A stretch of DNA of 64,000 nucleotides from Vibrio quintilis (GTDB taxonomy: Bacteria > Pseudomonadota > Gammaproteobacteria > Enterobacterales > Vibrionaceae): NCBI RefSeq assembly GCF_024529975.1, contig NZ_AP024898.1, positions 682,001-746,000 on the forward strand, read 5' to 3'. Within the stretch, counting starts at the first letter, position 1; each line of letters starts with the position of its first letter. The notes beneath the pieces were generated by a model. It made no database searches and had not been told where the DNA came from. It saw only the letters and a program-made list of their open reading frames with translations. Shown here piece by piece: positions 23,673 to 32,992 of this stretch. The translations under genes and the position numbers were made by a program.

Positions 23673-24204
23673 TAAACTCACTGGCTCTGTTTTGTTTGGT
23701 GCGATTGCGTTAACAGGAACGCTCGAAGGACTGCAGAACGAGCCATATCAGGATACGGGTGGCGTCTGGACCGTTTGTTTTGGTGAGACTGACGGAGTTG
23801 AACCGGGACAGAAATACACCGATGAACAATGCGCAATGATGCTCGCCAGTTCCCTGGGTTATCACAATAAACCATTGGAAGAGTTAAATTACCAACTACC
23901 GGCCAATGTTCATATCGCAGCACTCGATTTTAGTTACAACCTCGGAACAAATGCAATCCGGCATTCAACGTTATACCGGAAGCTGAGACAGCAGGATATT
24001 GATAGTGCCTGCCTGGAGTTCAACCGGTGGGTTTATGTTGGACATAAGGATTGCCGTAAACGTGAGAATCACTGTATCGGTATTCCAAAACGTCGGCGCA
24101 TCGAAACTCAGCTCTGCATGGGACAAATATCAGTCAAAGATGCTCTTTTAGAGCTCGGTCAAATCCCCTCTGATTCGGAAATCATTCATGATATGGCTCA
24201 GTAA
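23662..24204 (+). CDS. SAR-type endolysin, T4-lysozyme (GH24) family
   Basis: A 180-residue muramidase. The catalytic triad spacing E22-(8)-D31-(5)-T37 is exact (EGLQNEPYQDTGGVWT). The N-terminal hydrophobic stretch (about 6-21) is weak and Gly/Ala/Thr-rich, typical of a signal-anchor-release segment as in P21 lysozyme. Conserved ALDFSYNLG and CxEFNRWVY blocks follow. It degrades peptidoglycan after release into the periplasm. It overlaps both the holin and Rz genes. Confidence 0.92.
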   Translation: MRFNKLTGSVLFGAIALTGTLEGLQNEPYQDTGGVWTVCFGETDGVEPGQKYTDEQCAMMLASSLGYHNKPLEELNYQLPANVHIAALDFSYNLGTNAIRHSTLYRKLRQQDIDSACLEFNRWVYVGHKDCRKRENHCIGIPKRRRIETQLCMGQISVKDALLELGQIPSDSEIIHDMAQ

Positions 24205-24529
24205 ATACATCAAATTCGGTGTGTATGGGGTGTTTTTCCTCGCGATTATCGTTGTGTACGTGAAATGTAAGACGCTTTCGGCAGAGAACGCCCGTTTAAA
24301 TGCACAGCTCGCTCAGTCAGCAGTTCAGATATCCATGCAGTCCAATGTTATCAGTCAAATCTCTGATGAACGTGAGTACATGAACTCTCTGTTAATCAAT
24401 CGTGCAGCTTCTTCTGCGCAGAATGAAGAGAACCTTCGGAATGAAATCAAACAAATTCAGGCAGAAATGCGCAATAGCACTTGTGTTATTCCTGCCTCTG
24501 TTACTGAGCAGTTGCGCCAGCAATATTAA
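24188..24529 (+). CDS. i-spanin (Rz-like)
   Basis: An N-terminal transmembrane helix (about 8-26, FGVYGVFFLAIIVVYV) is followed by a long periplasmic coiled coil (about 30-100), the form of inner-membrane spanins. It overlaps the endolysin end by 17 bp and contains the o-spanin gene in another frame. Together they fuse inner and outer membranes in the last lysis step. Confidence 0.85.
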   Translation: MIWLSKYIKFGVYGVFFLAIIVVYVKCKTLSAENARLNAQLAQSAVQISMQSNVISQISDEREYMNSLLINRAASSAQNEENLRNEIKQIQAEMRNSTCVIPASVTEQLRQQY

Positions 24530-24728
24530 TCCGGTACCAGTTGTTCAGACTCAATATGTATTACCACCAGAAGGAATCATCACACCATGTTATAAGCCGC
24601 AGGTTATAGGAACGTGGCCGGAAGTGGTCACGGAAGATATACCGCGCTTGAAGGCAGCACTGAGGGATTGCGCTAAACATGCTGATGATTATCTTAAGTG
24701 GAGAACGATGAAAGACAAACCGGGTTAG
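24441..24728 (+). CDS. o-spanin lipoprotein (Rz1-like)
   Basis: It starts inside the Rz-like gene in the +1 frame at the ATG at 24441. A basic N-terminus (MKSNKFRQK), hydrophobic core and lipobox LLLSSC (Cys near residue 22) mark an outer-membrane lipoprotein. A Pro-rich mature part follows. At 95 residues it runs ~200 bp past the Rz-like stop, longer than the fully embedded lambda Rz1. Confidence 0.85.
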   Translation: MKSNKFRQKCAIALVLFLPLLLSSCASNINPVPVVQTQYVLPPEGIITPCYKPQVIGTWPEVVTEDIPRLKAALRDCAKHADDYLKWRTMKDKPG

Positions 24729-24829
24729 AAGCCGATAATCCCTCAAATTAATCACTTTGGCATAACAAAGGCTCATTTCCGGATGGGCCTTGATTATGTT
24801 TAAGCAAACTGCTTCAGGAATTACGAATC

Positions 24830-24943
24830 ATGAGTAAAGAAATGTCCACTTGGAAGTTTATTCTTATCTGGGTTGTATTTTTCTCGTTTGGTCTTTCATC
24901 TGTAATTACAGCTGTCTCGAATATCATCAAAGCGATGCACTGA
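24830..24943 (+). CDS. Small membrane protein (37 aa)
   Basis: AGGA lies upstream of the ATG at 24830. The 37-residue product is one transmembrane helix (FILIWVVFFSFGLSSVITAV) with a short charged start. It is encoded between the spanins and the terminase, where many phages keep a tiny membrane protein of unknown role. Confidence 0.55.
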   Translation: MSKEMSTWKFILIWVVFFSFGLSSVITAVSNIIKAMH

Positions 24944-24959
24944 GAGTTAATTATTCATC

Positions 24960-25790
24960 ATGGCTAAAAATGATTGGAAAGCGCTACAGAACCAATTCGA
25001 ACATGACCATAAAAAATATGGAACTGGCGCAAAAGAATGGTGTGAAGCAAAAGGACTGAACTACGCGAGCGCAAGGCGTTACATCAAAGTGCGCAAAGCT
25101 GCGCAAAATAACAATGTGCAAAAAGAAACTGCGCAGGGTGCGCAAAGTAAAGATGCGCAAAACAAAAAAGACAAGAAGATTAAAAAGGAAAATTCAAAAA
25201 ACAAATCTTCTTCCTCCGCAGAGTCAGCAGAGCAAAAACACAACGGGCGCGATAACAAAGGCCGGTTTATTGTTGGGAATGCTGGAAATCCGAATCCTGA
25301 GTATTCATTTGAGCCTGGGAATCAGGCCGCAAGAAAAGGCGGCATTTACGCCCGGTATTTCCCTGAGCAGAAACAAGTGATGTTTGATGCCTCTGCTGTG
25401 GCAACTCTTGAAGATGAATTGATGCTGACTCGTGTGAGGTTGCAATCCGGTATCGAATACCTGGCAAAGATTACTGAGGATTTGCATGATGCGTCATCGA
25501 TGGAAGAGCGGATTTCTTTGTATGAGAGCTACAACAAGACACAGACAGGGTTGGATGTTTTGACTGCCCGCGTTGAGTCAATCACAAATACTATGTCGAA
25601 GCTGGGCATTGATGTTGTTAACAAAGAGAAGATTGCAGCTGATACGAAGAGGATTAAGAACGCTTCCCGTAAGATTGGACTTGAAGCTGATGCAATCCAG
25701 AAAGAAGGCAAAGGCGATGATACGCCGATCAGCGATATGCTTGAGGATATCAGGTCAATGGGTTCTGATGGTTTGATGAGTGATATGTAA
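24960..25790 (+). CDS. Terminase small subunit
   Basis: A 276-residue protein. The N-terminal HTH-like part (about 1-45) reads DWKALQNQFE...GAKEWCEAKGLNYASARRYIKV, typical of small terminase DNA-binding domains. A Lys/Gln/Ser-rich linker (about 50-95) is followed by an oligomerising helical C-terminus. It recognises the packaging site and hands DNA to the large subunit, whose start lies next to its stop. It is longer than most, mainly because of the linker. Confidence 0.85.
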   Translation: MAKNDWKALQNQFEHDHKKYGTGAKEWCEAKGLNYASARRYIKVRKAAQNNNVQKETAQGAQSKDAQNKKDKKIKKENSKNKSSSSAESAEQKHNGRDNKGRFIVGNAGNPNPEYSFEPGNQAARKGGIYARYFPEQKQVMFDASAVATLEDELMLTRVRLQSGIEYLAKITEDLHDASSMEERISLYESYNKTQTGLDVLTARVESITNTMSKLGIDVVNKEKIAADTKRIKNASRKIGLEADAIQKEGKGDDTPISDMLEDIRSMGSDGLMSDM

Positions 25791-27466
25791 TGACTCATGA
25801 ACTTGATGACATTGAGGCTGAAGCACTTGCTGAGATTGAAGTAAAGCTTCAGGACAAATGGTGGCGACTCGACAATCTCTACATGATAGAGAATGAACGT
25901 GGTGAATTGGTCAGGTTCAGATTAAGACCAGCGCAAAAGCTGCTGTTTCAGACGATGTGGTTCTTAAACATCATCTTGAAAGCCCGTCAGCTGGGATTTT
26001 CAACAGCAATTGATATCTATCTGCTGGATGAGGCGCTGTTCAATAACAATATCAAGTGCGGGATCATTGCTCAGGACAGGCAAGCAGCCGGGGAAATATT
26101 CCGGACGAAGATAGAGATTCCATTTGATAATTTACCTGGCTGGCTCAAAAGTCGTTTCAAAATCAAATCACGGCAATCCGGAACAACTGGCGGCTACGTT
26201 CTCTTTGAACATGGTTCAAGTATTCAGGTTGCAACATCATTCCGTTCCGGAACTGTTCAGCGTCTACACATTTCAGAGCATGGCAAGATATGCGCTAAAT
26301 ACCCGGAGAAAGCAAAAGAGGTTCGAACCGGTACGCTCAATGCGATTCACCCTGGTTGTATTGCGTTCATAGAATCGACTGCTGAAGGCGTTGGCGGTGA
26401 CTTCTACACGATGACAATGCGCTCCATTGAATTGGCTCAGATACAAGAGCAACTCAGTAAGCTGGACTGGAAATTCCACTTCTTTGCATGGTGGCAAGAC
26501 CCGAAGTATCGCGCTCCTGTTCCTGATTCTGGTGTGACGATGAGCAAAACACAGCGAGAGTATTTTGAAGCTGTGGAGATAGCCATGAATTGCACGATTG
26601 ATGATGAGCAGCGGCAATGGTATGTGCTCAAAGAAGCAGAGCAGGGCGCAGAGATGAAGCAGGAGTTTCCTTCTACGCCCATTGAAGCGTTTCTTGTTTC
26701 TGGTCGCCGTGTATTTGATGCAACTCATGTGATGAATGCGGAAGCCGGGTGCGAAGCACCGCTCATTGTTTATGACATAGAGCCGATGACGGGAGAAAGA
26801 ACGAAAGCAGCGAAACCTGAAAGGTTGGATGAGCAAGGTCAGAAATCATTAATGAATATGTTGCTTGTCTGGGAACTGCCGGATGAGGATGAAGACTATG
26901 CAATCGGCGTTGATATTGCTGAAGGTTTGGAGCATGGCGACCGCTCAAGTATTGATGTCGTGAAGAAAAGCACCGGTGAACAAGTGGCACACTGGTTTGG
27001 ACATATTGATGTCGAACTGTTGGCACATTTAACGGCTCACATTGGCAGATGGTACAGCCGTGCGTACATAGGGCCGGAACGAAATAATCACGGACACGCA
27101 TTTATTCTAAAACTCAAAGACATTTACCCGGGCAGTCGAATTTATGCAGAGCAGTATATCGATCGGGAAGATGAAGATGAGACCGTTAAACTCGGTTGGC
27201 TCACAACAAGGCATAGCAAACCAATTCTCACTGAAGGAATGAAAACGCTACTCGCGAATGGTCAGTCCGGAATTAACTGGATTGGTACTGTCAGCGAAAT
27301 GAATACGTACGTCTATGACAAAAGAGGCAGCATGAACGCTCAGGAAGGTTGTTTCGATGACCAGAACATGAGCTACATGATTGCTCAGGAGATGCGTGTG
27401 CGTATGCCAGCCAAAGTTGAGAAGCAGAAATCAGAACGTAAAGCACAACACTGGATGACAAAATAA
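25790..27466 (+). CDS. Terminase large subunit
   Basis: A 558-residue packaging ATPase/nuclease. The ATPase half includes a Walker A-like KARQLGFST and a catalytic FIESTAEG region. The C-terminal RNase H-like nuclease shows IGVDIAEG (first Asp), a second acidic cluster around the central region, and DDQNMSYMIA near the end. It cuts and pumps DNA into the procapsid through the portal. The start and the portal gene start both overlap neighbouring stops (TAATG), a tight late operon. Confidence 0.93.
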   Translation: MTHELDDIEAEALAEIEVKLQDKWWRLDNLYMIENERGELVRFRLRPAQKLLFQTMWFLNIILKARQLGFSTAIDIYLLDEALFNNNIKCGIIAQDRQAAGEIFRTKIEIPFDNLPGWLKSRFKIKSRQSGTTGGYVLFEHGSSIQVATSFRSGTVQRLHISEHGKICAKYPEKAKEVRTGTLNAIHPGCIAFIESTAEGVGGDFYTMTMRSIELAQIQEQLSKLDWKFHFFAWWQDPKYRAPVPDSGVTMSKTQREYFEAVEIAMNCTIDDEQRQWYVLKEAEQGAEMKQEFPSTPIEAFLVSGRRVFDATHVMNAEAGCEAPLIVYDIEPMTGERTKAAKPERLDEQGQKSLMNMLLVWELPDEDEDYAIGVDIAEGLEHGDRSSIDVVKKSTGEQVAHWFGHIDVELLAHLTAHIGRWYSRAYIGPERNNHGHAFILKLKDIYPGSRIYAEQYIDREDEDETVKLGWLTTRHSKPILTEGMKTLLANGQSGINWIGTVSEMNTYVYDKRGSMNAQEGCFDDQNMSYMIAQEMRVRMPAKVEKQKSERKAQHWMTK

Positions 27467-29553
27467 TGGTTCAGCTTAAAAAGAAAGTAGTCGATCAGGA
27501 AAAGCTGATCGATTTGATGTCAGATATTGATGCTCAGCCGGCATGGAGAAGTAAGGCGAAGATGGCGCATGCGTATTATGACGGAGACCAGTTACCAGCC
27601 AATGTCATTCAGACACTGCGTGATCGTGGTCAGCCGGAAACGATGCACAACCTGATTGCTCCGGCTATTGATGGCGTTCTGGGGATGGAAGCGAAGACCA
27701 GAACAGATCTCATGGTAATGGCAGATGATCCGGATGATGAAATGGAGTTGCTGGCCGAAGCGGTTAACTCTGAGTTTAAAGATGCGTGTCGCTTGGCAAG
27801 GTTAGACAGTTCCCGGTCTGAAGCCTATGCCAGCCAGATTAAAAGTGGGTTGGGGTTCGTTGAAGTCTACAGAAACTCAAATCCGTTTGGTGCCAGGTAC
27901 AAGATGAAAAACATTCCCCGTGATGAAGTTTTCTGGGACTGGTTTTCAACTGAGGCGGATTGGTCTGATTGCCGGTGGGTCATGCGTCAACGTTGGATTG
28001 ATATTGATGAGCTGATATCAATGCTGCCGGGGAAAGCGCAAATCCTGAAATATGCTGCAAATGACTGGAAGGGTTTTGTTGATACGGAGCTGGTTGAAGG
28101 TCAGGACGCTAATTTATTTTCTGCATGGGAAGAGCATCAGAGCTGGTCAAGGGAGCAGACTGAGTATCTGAGTCAGAACAGGAAGCGGATCAAACTGCAA
28201 ATAATCTATGTGCGAAAGTTTGAGAGAATGCCGGTACTGAGATTCCAGAATGGCCGGGTTGTTCAGTATAAAAACGATTTTATTCCTCATCAGGTTGCGT
28301 TGTCACTGAGTAAGGCGCAGCTGGAAAATGCACAAATCAGCAAAATTTATGAATCATGGTATGCAGGGCCTCATCACCTGGGAGACAGAGAGTGCCAGGC
28401 TCCAAGCGGTATGTATCCGATTGTTCCATTCTGGGGTTACAGGAAAGACTCAAACGGCGAACCGTATGGCTTAATCGCACGGGCAATTCCAGCGCAGAAC
28501 GAAGTCAATTTCAGAAGAATCAAACTGACGTGGTTGCTGCAGGTGAAACGGATCATCGCTGACCAGGATGCGACAAACATGAGTCGTGACCAGCTGACAG
28601 AGGAAGTTGAACGGGCTGACGGTTATATCGAGTTGAACCCGGAGCGTAAAAACAGGAAGACAATTAGTGAAGCATTTCAGGTACAGCAGGATTTCAACAT
28701 TGCATCACAGCAGTTCAATGTCATGCAGGAGTCGATGAAACTGATTCAGGATACCATGGGGATCTACTCAGCGTTTCTTGGTCAGGAAGGTGGCGCGGAT
28801 TCTGGGGTTGCTATTGCAAATCTGGTCGAGCAGGGAGCGACAACACTGGCTGAAATCAATGATAATTATCGGTTTGGCTGCCAACTGGTTGGCGAGCTGT
28901 TGCTTGGTTACATTCTGGAAGATATGAAAGGCCATAAGAACCGGGCGATTGTGATTAACCGGGATGACAAAACAAAACGTAAAACAGTTGTTATCAACGA
29001 AGAGACGGAGGAAGGACTGACAAATGATATCAGCCGGTTGCGCTCTCACATAGCACTGGCTCCAATTCAGCAGACTGCAGCGTATAAATCTCAGTTGGCA
29101 GACAGAATGATGCAGATAACAGCACAGTTACCGCCACAGGTTCAATCCGCTGTCATCGATCTGGTTGCTGAACTCTCGGATATTCCGAATAAAGCTGAAT
29201 TCATGGAGCGGGTTCGTAATGCTCTGCAGATCCCGAAAGATAAAGAAGACATGACGCCAGAAGAACAGCAGGCATTAGCAGCCAAGCAGCAACAGGAACA
29301 AATGCAAATGGAGCTGGCTATGCGCGAGCTGAAAGCTAAGGTCGAGAAACTGGAAGCAGAAGCGGTTAAGACTCAGGCAGGGGCGAAGCGTGAAGAAGTT
29401 CAGGCTGATAGCCAACGTTATGACAATGCGAAAACTCAGGCGGAAACCGCGCTCCTTCTGAAAGAAATGGAGCGGGCAACTCAGGAGATGAATGAATTAC
29501 AGGCTCAGTATGCGCAGAGTATTCAGGACCAGATTGATGCGATAGCATTGTAA
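27466..29553 (+). CDS. Portal protein, P22-like
   Basis: At 695 residues this is the large portal type seen in P22-like and 933W-like podoviruses. Recognisable segments are the AYYDGDQLP opening, NLIAPAIDGVLGMEAKTRTD, DEVFWDWFS, PIVPFWGYRKDSNGEPYG and QDTMGIYSAFLGQEG. The last ~120 residues are a Gln/Ala/Glu-rich coiled coil, comparable to the P22 barrel. It forms the dodecameric DNA gate at one capsid vertex. Confidence 0.92.
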   Translation: MVQLKKKVVDQEKLIDLMSDIDAQPAWRSKAKMAHAYYDGDQLPANVIQTLRDRGQPETMHNLIAPAIDGVLGMEAKTRTDLMVMADDPDDEMELLAEAVNSEFKDACRLARLDSSRSEAYASQIKSGLGFVEVYRNSNPFGARYKMKNIPRDEVFWDWFSTEADWSDCRWVMRQRWIDIDELISMLPGKAQILKYAANDWKGFVDTELVEGQDANLFSAWEEHQSWSREQTEYLSQNRKRIKLQIIYVRKFERMPVLRFQNGRVVQYKNDFIPHQVALSLSKAQLENAQISKIYESWYAGPHHLGDRECQAPSGMYPIVPFWGYRKDSNGEPYGLIARAIPAQNEVNFRRIKLTWLLQVKRIIADQDATNMSRDQLTEEVERADGYIELNPERKNRKTISEAFQVQQDFNIASQQFNVMQESMKLIQDTMGIYSAFLGQEGGADSGVAIANLVEQGATTLAEINDNYRFGCQLVGELLLGYILEDMKGHKNRAIVINRDDKTKRKTVVINEETEEGLTNDISRLRSHIALAPIQQTAAYKSQLADRMMQITAQLPPQVQSAVIDLVAELSDIPNKAEFMERVRNALQIPKDKEDMTPEEQQALAAKQQQEQMQMELAMRELKAKVEKLEAEAVKTQAGAKREEVQADSQRYDNAKTQAETALLLKEMERATQEMNELQAQYAQSIQDQIDAIAL

Positions 29554-29599
29554 GCAATACTGGTTGTATATAAGATCGTCCGCATATTTTTAAGCTTGG

Positions 29600-31060
29600 A
29601 TGATAGCCATGTCAGATATTTTCGAACAAAACTGGTCAGAAGAAACAGATATTGAAGGTGTTATGTTGCCTGCAGATGCCATGGAGCGGGAACGATATGC
29701 TGAGTTTTTTACAGAGTTCTTATCCGGAGAAGGAAAGCCAGGGAATGGATATGTTTTGAATATCGATGCTCCCTGGGGAACAGGAAAGACGTATTTCCTT
29801 CAACGCTGGAAAAATTCTATTGAGCATAGATTCCCGGTTGTTTATATCGATGCCTGGAAACAGGATTATTCAGATGACCCCATGCTGACGATTTTTGCTT
29901 CGATTGTTGGTCAACTGAAAAAGATGACACCAGAGACAGAAAAGAGTAAGGCCGTTCTATCCAAGCTGGGCAAGTTTTCGAAAGCAGTAGCACCGGCGCT
30001 TGTAAAGAGCTTGGTAAAAAAAGCTACTGGTGTTACAGTTGATGAACTCTATGAAAACATGAGTGAGGATGATGGAAAACAATTGACCAGTACATCATCC
30101 GATGTGGCGGGTAAATTAACCGAAGAACTTATTAAAGATCACAATGCGAAGCTGGCGTCAATAAATGACATTCGTGAGGCAATTGCTGCATGGGTTGATG
30201 AAGTAATCGATCAGACGGAAAGAGAATCCCCGGCCTTTATCTTTGTGGATGAACTGGATCGCTGTCGGCCAAGTTATGCATTGGAAATGCTTGAAGTCAT
30301 AAAACATTTCTTTTCCACAGAAGGAGTTGTCTTTGTTATTGCGACAGATACAGAGCAGCTTCAACATACTATAAAAGGATTTTATGGGGCGGGTTTTGAT
30401 GCTCAGGTCTATTTGGGGAGATTCTTTAACAGAAGAGCAACGTTAAATTCAGTTAGTCGTTCAGTCTTTATCAAAGCAAAGTTAGGCCAAACTGAATGTG
30501 AGAAAATTCTTTATAAGGTCGGCTTTCCTCAAATTGATTTGACTGTAGATAAATTCGCAGATGTTATATGCTCAATTGCCGATGCCGCAGATTTATCTTT
30601 ACGAGAAGTAGAACAGCTTATTGATAGAACAATATCTGTTCTTCGTTTTAGTAAAAAGCCTATCAATGTGATGCTTTTCCTGATTCTCTGTATTTGTTAC
30701 CAAAACGATCGTAGGCTGTATAGGCAATTAATCAAAGGAGTTCAGATAAATACCGAGGTAGAGACTGTTAATAGAAAATTAAACGATCTGATGGAAACCA
30801 GTATTAGAATTAAGTGTGTTAACGGGCAGATTGCTTCATTAAAAGATGAAAATACTTTCTCAATTAGAATTAAACATCTGATCATTTTATTTTTTCAAAG
30901 AAATAAGGCTCACTATAATCAATTTGACAAATTAATCCGTATTAAGGATGAGACTAATAAACATAATGTTATTAGTGATTTTGTCCAGTACCTGCCATCT
31001 GTCTCAAATCTCGTGTACCAGGATTTAGTTGAATTATCCGCCTCGCTAAAACAGATTTGA
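29600..31060 (+). CDS. KAP-family P-loop NTPase (cargo in late operon)
   Basis: A 486-residue protein (or 483 from the ATG at 29609). Walker A is APWGTGKT at residues 57-64 and Walker B is FIFVDELDRCRP near 213-224, the combined signature of KAP NTPases. A helical insert between them (about 110-180) and an AT-rich C-terminal half follow. KAP members include PifA, which excludes T7, so phage exclusion is plausible here. The 3' end runs into copy 2 of the terminator repeat. It interrupts the packaging/capsid genes and is a moron, not a virion gene. Confidence 0.85.
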   Translation: MIAMSDIFEQNWSEETDIEGVMLPADAMERERYAEFFTEFLSGEGKPGNGYVLNIDAPWGTGKTYFLQRWKNSIEHRFPVVYIDAWKQDYSDDPMLTIFASIVGQLKKMTPETEKSKAVLSKLGKFSKAVAPALVKSLVKKATGVTVDELYENMSEDDGKQLTSTSSDVAGKLTEELIKDHNAKLASINDIREAIAAWVDEVIDQTERESPAFIFVDELDRCRPSYALEMLEVIKHFFSTEGVVFVIATDTEQLQHTIKGFYGAGFDAQVYLGRFFNRRATLNSVSRSVFIKAKLGQTECEKILYKVGFPQIDLTVDKFADVICSIADAADLSLREVEQLIDRTISVLRFSKKPINVMLFLILCICYQNDRRLYRQLIKGVQINTEVETVNRKLNDLMETSIRIKCVNGQIASLKDENTFSIRIKHLIILFFQRNKAHYNQFDKLIRIKDETNKHNVISDFVQYLPSVSNLVYQDLVELSASLKQI

Positions 31061-31133
31061 TTTCTAAAAAAAACAGGGTCACAATATTCCCATCGTGTGA
31101 AGCCTCGTCCATCCGGACGGGGCTTTTTTATTG
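31051..31133 (+). repeat. Terminator-bearing cargo repeat, copy 2
   Basis: Nearly identical to copy 1 over ~82 bp, including the A-rich start, TCACA...TGTGA pair and GCCTCGTCC-ATCC-GGACGGGGC hairpin with T-run. The stop codon of the KAP NTPase gene lies inside its first 10 bp. The Tad2-like gene begins 22 bp downstream. Confidence 0.9.
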
Positions 31134-31154
31134 GCCGCAATTCAGGAATGTGAA

Positions 31155-31790
31155 ATGTCAGAAGAAATTAAATCAATATTAGAAGTGGCACTCGGTGATG
31201 AAGAAAGTGCAATGGTGCATATTTCTAACTTCATGCAGGAGTATCAGTCAGTTAAGAAGGTGAAAGCAGCACTGATTATTGATGTTCAGAAAGGTTTGGA
31301 AGGAACGCACCTTACTGAGCTGACTATATGTGATCCACTGGAAAAGGGTATTCAGGCTCCATATATGGCTACGAATGACATGGTAGTGCGCCATATGCCG
31401 GAACCTGGTGATTATCTGGTTTTGTATGATGATGGATATGTCTCAATCAGTCCAGCTAAAGCGTTCAATGATGGTTATCTGCCCGTTCGGGGTATCGCTG
31501 GTTCGGATTATTTAATGGACTTCGGAGCAGCTATTGATTTTGTGAGGAGTGGCGCCAAGATTGCCCGTAAAGGTTGGAATGGTAAGGGTATGTTTGTTGT
31601 TTACCAGAAAGGATATCCAGAAGGCATTCCTTGCAATAAGCAGACTGCTGAAGCATGGGGTATGAATGAAGGTGACTTATTCAAGTGTCGGCCTTATTTG
31701 CAGCTCAAGACAGCAGATGGTTCTCATTGTATGTGGTCTCCCTCTGTTAGTGACGTACTGGGAGATGACTGGGTTATTGTAAACAGCTAA
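31155..31790 (+). CDS. DUF2829/Tad2-like protein with N-terminal phage domain
   Basis: The start is at the ATG at 31155 (AGGA upstream). It encodes 211 residues. The C-terminal ~90 residues match DUF2829: MDFGAAIDFVRSGAKIARKGW, NGKGMFVVYQKG, YLQLKTADG and a closing W...SDVLGDDWVIV. Single-domain DUF2829 proteins include Tad2, which captures the signalling molecule of Thoeris immunity. The N-terminal ~110 residues include PGDYLVLYDDGYVSISPAKAF, a phage-associated module. The fusion suggests a virion- or late-expressed Thoeris inhibitor, but inhibition is inferred from the family only. Confidence 0.82.
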   Translation: MSEEIKSILEVALGDEESAMVHISNFMQEYQSVKKVKAALIIDVQKGLEGTHLTELTICDPLEKGIQAPYMATNDMVVRHMPEPGDYLVLYDDGYVSISPAKAFNDGYLPVRGIAGSDYLMDFGAAIDFVRSGAKIARKGWNGKGMFVVYQKGYPEGIPCNKQTAEAWGMNEGDLFKCRPYLQLKTADGSHCMWSPSVSDVLGDDWVIVNS

Positions 31791-31814
31791 TAGAGAAAGT
31801 TAAGAACTCATCAA

Positions 31815-31844
31815 GCCGATGGCCGCAAGGTCGTCGGTTTTTTT
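31815..31844 (+). terminator. Intrinsic terminator before scaffold gene
   Basis: A CCGATGGCC / GGTCGTCGG stem (two G-U pairs) with a GCAA loop is followed by seven T. It should limit read-through into the scaffold gene unless RNA polymerase is antiterminated. Confidence 0.75.
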
Positions 31845-31937
31845 ATGCCCGGAATTTGTCTCGGCGCGTAAGCGTTTTGAATCAGAGTGCTTACGCGCAA
31901 AGACAGCGATACGTCTACATCACAGGAGAAATTTGTA

Positions 31938-32924
31938 ATGACATTTGCTTTGGATGAATTGACAGGTAATGAAACCACTGAAGAGCTTGAAGCACTGCTT
32001 GACTCAATTGAAGCTGACGAGCTTGAGGGTGATGAAGAGCAGGAAGATGAAGCCGGGATTCCGGAGAAGACTGAACCTGAGAAAGTCGATAGTGAAACTG
32101 AAGAGTCGGCGTCTTCAGACGATGGTAAAGCGGAACCGGAAGAGCAGGAAGAGCAAGAGCCTCAGAAGGGAATCCTTGCTAAAGATGGTGAAAATATTAT
32201 TCCGTTTGACGTGTTGGAACGTGAGCGTCAGGAGAAACAGGAACTTCAGCAGAAGTTGGATGAGCTTCAGCAGCGCCAGTCTGAATTTGAACAGAATCAG
32301 CGATTGCTTGATGTGCGGAATAAACAGCTTGAAAAGCTGGGTGTTGAACCGGATGACCTGCCTGAAAACCTCAATATATCCGACGAGCAGCTTGAAGAAC
32401 TGAAAGATAACTACCCGGAAGTGGGGAAAATCATTCATCACCTGATAGCCAAAGTGAACCATGTGTCCCAGACACAGACAACCCATAGCCAGACAGACAA
32501 TGAGTCAAATCAGAGTACTGGGCAACAAGATGTTCAGGCTGTAATCAATGAGATTAGCGATTTGTCAGCATGGCAGAAAGATGGTGGTGAAAACTGGTCT
32601 AAAGCGCTTGAGTTAGATGGTCAATTACAAACAGATCCAACATGGAAACACAAGCCACTGGCTGAGCGGTTTCAGGAAGTAGTACGGCGTGTGAATGAAA
32701 TGAATACGCCGGAGAAAGAGCCTGAAGTCAAACCAAAAGCCAAAGAAAAGGAAGAGCAGGAAGATGCGCTTCCTAATTCACCTTCAGAGGTGGGGCAGAC
32801 GAATACCGTATCTCAGTCACCACAAGACAAGCTGGCCGGTGCCAGTGAAGAAGATATTCAAGCTATGTTCTCCGGCATGACCGGGGATCAAGTCGAAGCC
32901 CTTCTCTCCGAATTCGATATCTAA
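31938..32924 (+). CDS. Capsid scaffolding protein
   Basis: A 328-residue, strongly acidic protein of low complexity. It has a Glu-rich N-terminal 80 residues, a coiled coil around 85-150 (QEKQELQQKLDELQQRQSEF), and a C-terminal helix (DIQAMFSGMTGDQVEALLSE). This composition and position just before the coat gene define a scaffold for procapsid assembly. The start at 31938 is supported by AGGAGA upstream. Confidence 0.85.
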   Translation: MTFALDELTGNETTEELEALLDSIEADELEGDEEQEDEAGIPEKTEPEKVDSETEESASSDDGKAEPEEQEEQEPQKGILAKDGENIIPFDVLERERQEKQELQQKLDELQQRQSEFEQNQRLLDVRNKQLEKLGVEPDDLPENLNISDEQLEELKDNYPEVGKIIHHLIAKVNHVSQTQTTHSQTDNESNQSTGQQDVQAVINEISDLSAWQKDGGENWSKALELDGQLQTDPTWKHKPLAERFQEVVRRVNEMNTPEKEPEVKPKAKEKEEQEDALPNSPSEVGQTNTVSQSPQDKLAGASEEDIQAMFSGMTGDQVEALLSEFDI

Positions 32925-32951
32925 CGCTGGCGTGTAGACGCCATCGCATAA

Positions 32952-32980
32952 GCGCCCGCCTTTTGGTGGGCGTTTTTGTT
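32952..32980 (+). terminator. Intrinsic terminator between scaffold and coat genes
   Basis: A CGCCCGCC / GGTGGGCG stem with a TTTT loop and trailing TTTTT lies just before the coat Shine-Dalgarno sequence. It may uncouple coat from scaffold expression, giving a ratio suited to assembly. Confidence 0.8.
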
Positions 32981-32992
32981 TGGAGAATTTTT

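Noticed and set aside
26273..26836. A 187-codon minus-strand frame opposite the large terminase gene
   Set aside because: It lies fully inside a conserved gene and has a Cys/Arg/Phe-rich, non-protein-like composition.
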